DNA from: Elusimicrobiota bacterium
Lineage (GTDB): Bacteria; Elusimicrobiota; Elusimicrobia; Elusimicrobiales; UBA9959
NCBI GenBank assembly: GCA_022703115.1
Contig: JAKLEK010000071.1
Coordinates: 1-7,241, forward strand
DNA: 7,241 nucleotides
Direction of reading: 5' to 3'
Of this stretch, positions 1 through 5,214 are shown piece after piece (within the stretch, counting starts at the first letter, position 1; each line of letters starts with the position of its first letter). A model generated the notes under the pieces. That model ran no database searches and had not been told where the DNA came from. It worked only from the letters and a program-made list of their open reading frames with translations. A program made the position numbers and the translations under genes.

Positions 1-282
1 ATCCGGGCCTACAGCCTTCAGGACAAGGGCTACGACACCGTCTCCGCTAACCACGCGCTCGGCTTCAAAACGGACCTGAGGGATTACGGCATAGGGGCGC
101 AGATCCTCTGCGACCTGGGCGTAGACCGTATGAAGCTGCTGACCAACAACCCGAAGAAGATAATAGGACTGGACGGTTACGGCCTCCGGGTGGTGGAGCG
201 CGTGCCGCTGGTCGTGAAGGCCAATCCGCACAACAGGAAATATCTGAGGACCAAGCGGGACAAGCTGGGTCATCTGATATAG
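1..282 (+). CDS. ribA: GTP cyclohydrolase II, C-terminal part (RibA or RibBA), 5' end outside window
   Basis: The open frame enters from the left edge and ends at TAG 280-282, giving the last 93 residues of a GTP cyclohydrolase II domain. This enzyme opens the imidazole ring of GTP, releasing formate and pyrophosphate, and is the first committed step of the pyrimidine branch of riboflavin synthesis in the cytoplasm. Recognisable family blocks are IRAYSLQDKGYDT at residues 1-13, DYGIGAQIL at about 28-36, LLTNNPKK at about 45-52, GYGLRVVERVPL at about 57-68, and the usual ending YLRTKRDKLGHLI. The Zn-binding cysteines and any N-terminal DHBP synthase domain would lie upstream, so RibA and bifunctional RibBA cannot be told apart here. 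It is followed after 35 bases by ribH on the same strand, as expected for a rib operon. Family assignment is secure; the gene is cut by the window edge, not broken. Confidence 0.95.
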   Translation: MRAYSLQDKGYDTVSANHALGFKTDLRDYGIGAQILCDLGVDRMKLLTNNPKKIIGLDGYGLRVVERVPLVVKANPHNRKYLRTKRDKLGHLI

Positions 283-317
283 ACGCCCGAAGGGGCGATA
301 CATAGGAGGAGAGGACC

Positions 318-776
318 ATGAAGACGATAGAAGGCAATCTTACCGCGGAGAAGCTCAGGTTCGCCCTGGTGGTCTCCCGGTTCAACAACTTCCTTACCGC
401 CAGGCTGCTGGAAGGGGCGCTCGACACCCTCAAGCGGCACGGGGCTGACGAGAAGAGCATCACGGTGGTCAAAGTCCCCGGTTCTTACGAGATCCCCCTC
501 GTATGTCAGCGCCTGGCCGGCATGGGCTTCGACGCGATCATCGCCCTTGGCGCGGTGATACGGGGCGACACTCCACATTTCGATCTCGTGGCGGCCGAGA
601 CGGCCAAAGGCATAGCTCAGGTCTCTCTGGCCGGCAAGGTGCCCGTGGCCTTCGGCATAGTGACCGCGGACAACCTGGAGCAGGCCATAGAGCGCGCCGG
701 TACGAAGCAGGGAAATAAAGGCGCGGACGCGGCGATGTCGGCCATAGAGATGGCGAACCTGTTCAAGAACATCTGA
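318..776 (+). CDS. ribH: 6,7-dimethyl-8-ribityllumazine synthase (RibH)
   Basis: This 152-residue protein has the usual length for lumazine synthase. The enzyme condenses 5-amino-6-ribitylaminouracil with 3,4-dihydroxy-2-butanone 4-phosphate to give the lumazine precursor of riboflavin, generally as an icosahedral or pentameric assembly. Visible family features are SRFN at 20-23, PGSYEIP at 54-60 (the usual PGAFE/PGSYE loop), GAVIRGDTPHFD at 78-89 with the catalytic-type His87, FGIVT at 112-116, and QAIERAGTKQGNKG at 122-135 with the phosphate-binding Arg126. The ending SAIEMANL is typical. The start is well supported: AGGAGGA at 304-310 lies 7 bases before the ATG. A small hairpin (CGCCC 284-288 with GGGCG 293-297) sits between the ribA stop and this ribosome site and may affect mRNA processing or coupling. 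The next gene, ribD, starts 36 bases after the stop. No unusual substitutions are seen. Confidence 0.97.
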   Translation: MKTIEGNLTAEKLRFALVVSRFNNFLTARLLEGALDTLKRHGADEKSITVVKVPGSYEIPLVCQRLAGMGFDAIIALGAVIRGDTPHFDLVAAETAKGIAQVSLAGKVPVAFGIVTADNLEQAIERAGTKQGNKGADAAMSAIEMANLFKNI

Positions 777-812
777 CAATCCGCCGATCTTAGGCCGCGG
801 AAACGCCGCACT

Positions 813-1922
813 ATGGAAAACAGGGACGAGATATTCATGGAGCGGGCCATCAGGCTCGCGCGCAGAGGGCGTTACGGAGCCCATCCGAACCCCATGGTCG
901 GCGCGGTGCTGGTGCGCGGCGGCCGGATCATCGGCGAAGGCTGGCATAAGGAATTCGGCGGCCCCCACGCCGAAGTGAACGCCATCCGCTCCTCCGCGCG
1001 TTCGGGGCGCGGAGCACGCGGGGCGGTCATGTACGTTACTCTAGAACCGTGCTCCACTTCAGGGAAAACCGGCCCCTGTACCGGGGCGCTGATCGCGGCC
1101 GGCGTCGAACGCGTGGTGATAGGCGCGGGGGACCCGAATCCGGCCAACTCCGGCCGGGCGGCCGCTATACTCTCGGCCGCCGGCATAAAGGTGCGGTCCG
1201 GCGTGCTCGCGCGCGAGGCCGAAGACCTAAATCCGGCCTTCAACAAGTTCATGCGTACGGGGCTGCCGTACGTTACCCTGAAGATCGCGCAGAGCCTGGA
1301 CGGCAGGATCGCCGACTTCAAGGGACGTTCCCGCTGGATAACTTCCCCTTCCTCGCGCGCCGAGTCTCACCGCCTGAGAGCGGAAGCCGACGCCGTCCTG
1401 GTCGGTATTAACACGGTCCGCTCCGACGACCCATCGCTGACCGTGCGTCATGTCCGGACCCGGCGGCAGCCGTCCCCTGTCGTTCTGGATTCTCGCCTGC
1501 AACTGCCGCTCTCGGCTTCGCTGCTTGCCGGTAACCATCCTGTCGTGGCGGCCACCGGAAAGGCGCCGGCGCGGCGCGCGGTCCTGCTCAGGCGCGGCGG
1601 CGCGGAGGTGCTTATCCTTCCGTCCGACCGTTCCACCGGCGGAGTGGACCTGAAGAGTCTGCTGAAGGCGCTCGGCCGGCGCGGGATATCCCATGTCCTG
1701 GTGGAGGGCGGAGGCCGGGTGATCGGGTCCTTTCTTCGCCGGGGGTTGTTCGACAGGTTCATGATCTTCTCGGCCCCGCTCCTGATAGGAGGAGAGAAGG
1801 CGAAACCGTCCGTTTCATGGCCGGATGCCCCGGCCGTCCGGGGCGCTCTGGGCATCAGGACGGAACTGCGGTCGATAAGACGGATCGGCCCTGATATACT
1901 GACGGAGGTAAGGCCGCTTTGA
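813..1922 (+). CDS. ribD: Bifunctional diaminohydroxyphosphoribosylaminopyrimidine deaminase / 5-amino-6-(5-phosphoribosylamino)uracil reductase (RibD)
   Basis: RibD carries out the second and third steps of the pyrimidine branch: deamination of the GTP cyclohydrolase II product, then NADPH-dependent reduction of the ribosyl group. The 369-residue length is usual for the fused enzyme. The N-terminal cytidine-deaminase-like domain (about 1-145) shows HPNPMVGAV at 24-32, the zinc/proton-shuttle motif HAE at 52-54, and LEPCS at 77-81 with Cys89 as the second zinc cysteine. The reductase domain (about 150-369) shows LPYVTLK at 151-157, SLDGRIA at 161-167, SRWITS at 173-178, SDDPSLTVR at 204-212, LVEGGG at 296-301 and APLLIGG at 321-327. 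The first ATG (813) is preferred because the residues between it and the in-frame ATG at 837 (DEIF) align with the DEYY start of E. coli RibD. Neither start has a strong ribosome site. The stop is 10 bases before ribE. Confidence 0.97.
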   Translation: MENRDEIFMERAIRLARRGRYGAHPNPMVGAVLVRGGRIIGEGWHKEFGGPHAEVNAIRSSARSGRGARGAVMYVTLEPCSTSGKTGPCTGALIAAGVERVVIGAGDPNPANSGRAAAILSAAGIKVRSGVLAREAEDLNPAFNKFMRTGLPYVTLKIAQSLDGRIADFKGRSRWITSPSSRAESHRLRAEADAVLVGINTVRSDDPSLTVRHVRTRRQPSPVVLDSRLQLPLSASLLAGNHPVVAATGKAPARRAVLLRRGGAEVLILPSDRSTGGVDLKSLLKALGRRGISHVLVEGGGRVIGSFLRRGLFDRFMIFSAPLLIGGEKAKPSVSWPDAPAVRGALGIRTELRSIRRIGPDILTEVRPL

Positions 1923-1932
1923 CCGGCCGCGT

Positions 1933-2541
1933 ATGTTCACCGGAATAATAGAGGCGATAGGGAAGGTGCTGGCTCTGTCCGGGACGCGGCTGGAGATCTC
2001 GGTCCCGGGGGACTGGTCCCTGGCCCTTGGAGAGAGCGTGGCGGTGGACGGGATATGCCTTACGGCGGTACGCGCGGCCGGAGGCTCCGCGGTTTTCGAT
2101 GTCAGCCGCGAAACCCTGAAAAGGAGCGCGCTCGGCTCTCTCCGGAAAGGCTCCCAGGTCAACCTGGAGCGCGCGATGAGGGCCGACGGACGTTTTTCCG
2201 GACATTTTGTTACCGGGCACGTGGACGGAACGGTCCGCCTTTTGGACGTAAACAAGACCGCCGGTTCTTTCGAGCTGCGCTTCGAAGCGCCCGCCGGGGC
2301 CGTCCTGGTGGAAAAGGGCTCGGTCGCGCTTAACGGAGTGAGCCTGACGGTTTTCGACGTTTCCCCTTCTTCCTTCAGGACCGCCGTCATCCCTCATACC
2401 TGGAACAACACGGGTCTCAGCCGGCTCAAGCCGGGAGCGTTTGTGAACGTAGAGTACGATATCCTGGGGAAGTACGCGGCCCGCGTGGCGGGTTCCGGGC
2501 TTACGCCGGAGTTCCTGTCCCGGAACGGATTCTTTTCCTGA
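1933..2541 (+). CDS. ribE: Riboflavin synthase alpha subunit (RibE)
   Basis: The enzyme dismutates two molecules of 6,7-dimethyl-8-ribityllumazine into riboflavin and the ribitylaminouracil that RibH reuses. At 202 residues it has the standard trimeric riboflavin synthase length and two homologous lumazine-binding barrels. The N-barrel has MFTGIIE at 1-7, SVAVDGICLT at 35-44 and SGHFVTGHVDG at 89-99. The C-barrel repeats the pattern with SVALNGVSLT at 130-139, IPHTWNNT at 153-160 and YDILGKY at 175-181. The start is fixed by the canonical MFTGIIE N-terminus. There is no Shine-Dalgarno sequence at normal distance: the nearest GGAGG is at 1904-1908, inside ribD, about 24 bases from the ATG. With only 10 bases between ribD and ribE, translational coupling is likely. 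It is the last gene of the operon, and its stop lies 7 bases from the stop of the opposing muramidase gene. Some annotation schemes call this gene ribC. Confidence 0.97.
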   Translation: MFTGIIEAIGKVLALSGTRLEISVPGDWSLALGESVAVDGICLTAVRAAGGSAVFDVSRETLKRSALGSLRKGSQVNLERAMRADGRFSGHFVTGHVDGTVRLLDVNKTAGSFELRFEAPAGAVLVEKGSVALNGVSLTVFDVSPSSFRTAVIPHTWNNTGLSRLKPGAFVNVEYDILGKYAARVAGSGLTPEFLSRNGFFS

Positions 2542-2548
2542 TGATCTT

Positions 2549-3379
2549 TCAGCTCCGGTAGATCGCGCGGGCTTGGCGGAACACCTGCCACAGCTCGGCC
2601 GTGGTGCGGGTCGGCTGTCCGTACGGGCTTCCCGGGAAGGACGCCCATATGCGGTTCAGCTTCTGAAGCGCCGCCGCGAAGCTGTAATAATCCGAAGAGT
2701 TGGCGACCAGGCCGTACGCCCCTGCGCGCCGGATCAGTTCCAGCGCGGCTTTGTCCTGGTTAAGCGGCGAGAAGTCGCCGAGGCGCAGGTCCCTCCGCAG
2801 CGGGTCCCATGTTTCCGCGAGGAACTGGTATCTCCCGGCCGCGTTAGAGCAAAGCCCTCCGGAACATATCACCCGTCTGGGGTGGTCCCTGTACGAACCG
2901 AAGGTGGCGAAAGTGAAAATGTAATTGTAGCTCCTGCCGGTACCTTCCGCGTAAGCTATGGTGTCCAGGAAGGCGGCGATATTGCCGGGCAGTCCGCCCG
3001 ATACGGACCTTATCGCCGGGTCGTACGGCATAGGCGCGTCGTACGACGACCAGGCCGACTCCCGGGGAGCGTCGTAGGACGTCCAGCCGACAGCGGAGCT
3101 CCGCGCCGGTTCCGGCGCCTGGGTAGGAGCGCCGGCCTTCTTTTCTCTTCCGGAAACGTAATCCACTACCGGGGCGTCGTAAGAGCTCCAGTCGTAACCG
3201 GTCTCGCCGCTGTCTTCGGGCAGGTCCTGTACCCTGGCGGCCACAGGGACCGGGAGGCCGGCGGCCTGAGTGCTTATTTCCGGAATAAAGCCGGAGAGCG
3301 AAGCCTCGAACTCCGTTTGCGCGCACAGCATGCGCGGGAGGCCCAGCAGCAGAACCATGTATCCGACTGATATTCTCAT
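2549..3379 (-). CDS. Exported lambda-lysozyme-like muramidase (GH104 fold) with a repeat-bearing linker
   Basis: The 276-residue protein begins with a signal peptide: MRIS, a hydrophobic core of about residues 5-15, and a probable cut after Ala20. Cys19 does not sit in a lipobox. Residues 21-130 are a low-complexity linker with three W-[ST]-S-Y-D-A-P motifs at 64-70, 99-105 and 110-116. Residues 131-276 match phage lambda R endolysin: AFLDTIAYAEGTG at about 136-148 with the probable catalytic Glu145, DHPRR at 165-169, AAGRYQFLAETWD at 180-192, a block like lambda DFSPKSQD, and IWASFPGSPYGQ near the end. Lambda R is a lytic transglycosylase cutting MurNAc-GlcNAc bonds, so wall cleavage outside the inner membrane is likely. 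Cys172 and Cys177 flank the GGL turn and could form a disulfide. I chose the start at 3379 because it opens the signal peptide and follows a weak AGG. In-frame ATGs at 3415 and 3595 would add an atypical arginine-rich leader. No holin or phage genes are nearby, which suggests a cellular wall enzyme. Confidence 0.88.
   Translation of the reverse strand: MRISVGYMVLLLGLPRMLCAQTEFEASLSGFIPEISTQAAGLPVPVAARVQDLPEDSGETGYDWSSYDAPVVDYVSGREKKAGAPTQAPEPARSSAVGWTSYDAPRESAWSSYDAPMPYDPAIRSVSGGLPGNIAAFLDTIAYAEGTGRSYNYIFTFATFGSYRDHPRRVICSGGLCSNAAGRYQFLAETWDPLRRDLRLGDFSPLNQDKAALELIRRAGAYGLVANSSDYYSFAAALQKLNRIWASFPGSPYGQPTRTTAELWQVFRQARAIYRS
3032..3190 (-). repeat. Three W-[ST]-S-Y-D-A-P codon-level repeats in the muramidase linker
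   Basis: On the minus strand, 21-base units at 3190-3170, 3085-3065 and 3052-3032 encode WSSYDAP, WTSYDAP and WSSYDAP. The gaps between the units are unequal (84 and 12 bases). The units differ at several third codon positions, so the peptide is conserved more than the DNA, which points to selection on the protein and not a recent duplication. The intervening sequence is Pro/Ala/Glu-rich. Confidence 0.9.
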
Positions 3380-3419
3380 AAGACCTGTGTCTCCGCCCCG
3401 TCCGGTGTCCCTCATTGAT

Positions 3420-3448
3420 ATGCTACCCTGCGCGGCGCCGAAAGACAA
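3420..3448 (-). promoter_or_regulatory. Candidate sigma70-type promoter for the muramidase gene
   Basis: Read on the minus strand, TTGTCT (3448-3443) is followed after 17 bases by TAGCAT (3425-3420); each matches 4 of 6 consensus bases. Transcription would begin near 3413. That leaves a leader of about 34 bases before the ATG at 3379 and would exclude the upstream ATGs at 3415 and 3595. The prediction is by eye only. Confidence 0.4.
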
Positions 3449-3535
3449 TAACCCTAAGTCCCATACGGAGCAGGGCCAAAGGGCCCACGGCCCGTGTGTG
3501 TAAGTTCGCCGCGCAGCCCTTTCCAGGGGAGAATA

Positions 3536-3544
3536 TGCTATAAA
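3536..3544 (+). promoter_or_regulatory. Candidate extended -10 promoter for the membrane-anchored protein gene
   Basis: TGC-TATAAA at 3536-3544 resembles an extended -10 element (TGn-TATAAT, 5 of 6). No good -35 is visible 17 bases upstream, as is common for extended -10 promoters. Transcription would start near 3551, about 30 bases before the ATG at 3582. The 202-base gap from 3380 to 3581 contains this and the divergent muramidase promoter; I see nothing else definite in it. Confidence 0.4.
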
Positions 3545-3581
3545 TAGCCTGTCGGACGCTTTTATCTTACGGAGGGGCGGC

Positions 3582-4322
3582 ATGTCGGAGCACAACGAAG
3601 GTATGGGCTGGGGGCTGAGGCTGTTGTTCCTGCTCTTCGTGGCCGGCGGAATATGGCTGACTCACCGTCTGGCTCCGGGCCGCCGCCCCGCGCCGCCCCA
3701 GGACCGGGAACAGGCGGAACGGCACGAGCTCAGTCCGGGACCAGTCCCGGAACGGCGCGCTCATCCTGGAGAATCCGGATCCCCGCACGCGCAGGCGCCC
3801 GCCGAGGGCCCGGCGTCCTCCCGCGGGACCGACGGCGGAGTATCCGGGGCCGCTGCCGGCCCCGCCGCCGGAACGCGTCCCCCCTCCGCCGGAAGTTCTT
3901 CCTACGAGGCGCTGGCCTTCGCTTTGCGGGAGGCGGCATCCGATCCGGACACAATGCGGAATATCCTGAACAACGAGGCCGTGGTCAGAACCTACCTGGC
4001 CTTGCCGGAAGTGCGCGCGGCCCTGGCCAGCAAGGCCTCCCTCGCCGCCTATCTTAAAGACCCGCGGAACCTGAGCGATTGGTTCGCGGACAAGGACGTT
4101 AAAGCAGCTTACGGAGACGACCGGACATTCGACGCCGCGGCCTCGAGCAGGCTGGCTGCGGCGCTCCTGGAGCATCCATCGACCATAGCGCTCCTCAGCG
4201 ACCGTTCCGCGAAGGGCGATGTCATGGCTTCAAATCCGCCGCTGGCAGCCTTCTTCTCCGATCCGAGGGTCGTGGACGTCCTAATGCGCAATCCGAATAC
4301 GGCGGAAGCTATGTCCCGTTAG
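3582..4322 (+). CDS. Membrane-anchored protein of unknown function with Pro/Gly/Ala-rich linker and repeat-containing helical domain
   Basis: I do not recognise this 246-residue protein. It has a short N-terminus (1-11), one hydrophobic segment (about 12-27), and a low-complexity stretch rich in Pro, Gly, Ala, Arg and Ser (about 30-106). The C-terminal domain (about 107-246) is predicted by eye to be mostly helical. Two similar blocks occur in it, LAAYLKDPR at 154-162 and LAAFFSDPR at 221-229, with related DP/NP-turn motifs at 121-122, 218-219 and 237-238. This pattern is loosely like STI1-type helical repeats, but I do not claim that family. The hydrophobic segment is followed by H28, R29, R34 and R35 and preceded by acidic residues, so the orientation is ambiguous: the domain could be cytoplasmic or exported. 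The start is supported by GGAGG at 3571-3575, 6 bases before the ATG. It diverges from the muramidase gene and converges on the esterase gene. A wall- or envelope-related role is only a guess from context. Confidence 0.8.
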   Translation: MSEHNEGMGWGLRLLFLLFVAGGIWLTHRLAPGRRPAPPQDREQAERHELSPGPVPERRAHPGESGSPHAQAPAEGPASSRGTDGGVSGAAAGPAAGTRPPSAGSSSYEALAFALREAASDPDTMRNILNNEAVVRTYLALPEVRAALASKASLAAYLKDPRNLSDWFADKDVKAAYGDDRTFDAAASSRLAAALLEHPSTIALLSDRSAKGDVMASNPPLAAFFSDPRVVDVLMRNPNTAEAMSR

Positions 4323-4326
4323 CCCC

Positions 4327-4355
4327 GGCCCACGCGGACATTATTTACGCGGGCC
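4327..4355. terminator. Candidate bidirectional terminator between convergent genes
   Basis: GGCC and CGCG at 4327-4336 (separated by CA) pair with CGCG and GGCC at 4348-4355, around an AT-rich 11-base loop that contains the esterase stop codon. It sits in the 22-base gap between two converging genes, where a shared terminator is expected. The stem has a 2-base bulge and no clear T-run on either side, so the call is moderate. Confidence 0.45.
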
Positions 4356-5148
4356 TCAGCCGCGCTATCCTTCTCCCCTTTCCGATCAGCCTGAGCGTTC
4401 CGTCGCGGAACAGCACCCCGTCGCGGAAGCATGGTAGGAATTTGCGCATTTGAGCGTGCCAGGTATGCCAGTCGTGCGGCCAGTTCTCGTCCCAGACGTC
4501 GTACCAGCAGGTTATCCCCTTGTCCAGGGCGGCGGCGGCGAGCGAGCGCGCCTGGTCGTTGAAGGTTTCCCAGGCGCCACGTCCGTGCGCGATGACCAGA
4601 TAGCCGTTCCGCAGTTCCGACAGCGTCCCGGCGTCCGCCAGTTCAGGGAGATAACTTAAAGGCTCGCTCCGCCGGAGCCCGGCGTCGGTATAGCCGCCCA
4701 GTTCCGCCTGCATATGGTAGACCCCGCTGAGACATAACGCGGAATCGAAGACGCCGGGGAATTTCAGGAAAAAGTTGGCGGAATGGAAAGCGCCGAAGCT
4801 GGCGCCGGTGGCCATGAATTTCTCGGATACGCCGTATTTTTCGGCTATGAAGGCGACCGCTTCTTCCGTTATGCAGGATTCGTACTGCGCCTGTCTCAGT
4901 CCTATCCATTCGTCGCGCACGGGCTTGTACCAGCTTTCCCGGTCGCGGCCGTCCACCGCGAACACCATTATATCCCCGTTCTCGATGTGCCCCGCGGCGG
5001 CGGAGATCATCCCCCTCTCCTCGTAATCGAAGAATCTTCCGCAGGAAGTCGGGAACGCCATCACGGGCTTTCCCGCCGAACCGTATGATTTAAGTTCGAA
5101 GTCCTGGCCAAGGGCTCTGCTGTGGAATCTGTGGTGCTCGATCTTCAT
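4345..5148 (-). CDS. Putative alpha/beta-hydrolase esterase (COG4947-like), partner of the ATP-grasp gene
   Basis: The 267-residue protein has the alpha/beta-hydrolase fold. The nucleophile elbow is G-A-S-F-G at 115-119 with Ser117, in the context FMATGASFGAFHSANF. HDWHTWH at 225-231 supplies the probable catalytic His225, and Asp217 or Asp220 could be the acid. Other family-like blocks are PVMAFPTSCGRFFDYEERGMI at 28-48, an oxyanion-side strand IMVFAVDGRDRESWY at 60-74, and LCLSGVYHM at 138-146. These match uncharacterised 'putative esterases' that I recall from Bacteroides and relatives. There is no signal peptide, so it acts in the cytoplasm on an unknown ester or thioester. The start at 5148 has GGGAGG (5158-5153) 4 bases upstream; an in-frame ATG at 5190 lacks a ribosome site and adds 14 residues that do not look like the family. 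The last 27 residues or so (FRDGVLFRDGTLRLIGKG region) extend beyond the usual hydrolase end. It is divergent from the ATP-grasp gene. Confidence 0.85.
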   Translation of the reverse strand: MKIEHHRFHSRALGQDFELKSYGSAGKPVMAFPTSCGRFFDYEERGMISAAAGHIENGDIMVFAVDGRDRESWYKPVRDEWIGLRQAQYESCITEEAVAFIAEKYGVSEKFMATGASFGAFHSANFFLKFPGVFDSALCLSGVYHMQAELGGYTDAGLRRSEPLSYLPELADAGTLSELRNGYLVIAHGRGAWETFNDQARSLAAAALDKGITCWYDVWDENWPHDWHTWHAQMRKFLPCFRDGVLFRDGTLRLIGKGRRIARLRPA

Positions 5149-5192
5149 GCGGCCTCCCGGAACCTCCGCGCGCTGTTCCCATCGTCGCAAGG

Positions 5193-5206
5193 ATTATATA
5201 TTATAT
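5193..5206. promoter_or_regulatory. Divergent AT-rich promoter element with tandem ATTATAT repeat
   Basis: ATTATAT occurs twice in tandem at 5193-5199 and 5200-5206. On the minus strand this gives two perfect TATAAT hexamers (5198-5193 and 5205-5200), suitable -10 boxes for the esterase gene, with a leader of about 40 bases. On the plus strand, TATATT at 5197-5202 matches 5 of 6 and could serve the ATP-grasp gene. No good -35 is visible in either direction. The element stands out sharply from the surrounding GC-rich sequence. Confidence 0.55.
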
Positions 5207-5214
5207 GAATTAGG

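Noticed and set aside
283..317. FMN riboswitch or attenuator between ribA and ribH
   Set aside because: The gap is only 35 bases with a 5-bp hairpin, far too short for the RFN element, which would be upstream of the first gene of the operon.
270..968. A 232-codon open frame on the minus strand across ribH and the start of ribD
   Set aside because: It lies antisense to two genes with clear family motifs, has low-complexity His/Arg/Gly composition typical of GC-rich shadow frames, and matches nothing I recognise.
2573..3370. A 265-codon plus-strand open frame opposite the muramidase gene
   Set aside because: The minus strand encodes a signal peptide and a full GH104 domain in order. The plus-strand product is Arg/Gly/Val-rich noise without a ribosome site.
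3380..3595. Longer muramidase reading frame starting at 3595 (72 extra residues) or at 3415 (12 extra)
   Set aside because: The extra residues would sit before an obvious signal peptide, and the 3595 start would overlap the opposite-strand gene. The candidate promoter at 3448-3420 would start transcripts after both ATGs.
2549..4322. Remnant prophage lysis cassette, suggested by the lambda-lysozyme domain next to a small membrane protein
   Set aside because: The muramidase has its own signal peptide and repeat linker. The membrane protein is divergent, not co-transcribed, and has one membrane segment plus a large soluble domain, unlike a holin or spanin. No other phage genes are present.
4450..5088. 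Plus-strand open frames opposite the esterase gene
   Set aside because: They are short, overlap each other, lack ribosome sites and family motifs, and the minus strand has the GxSxG and HDW motifs in frame.
5149..5190. Esterase start at 5190, adding 14 residues
   Set aside because: There is no ribosome site before 5190, while GGGAGG is properly placed for 5148, where the family-like N-terminus begins. The extension would also come close to the -10 boxes.
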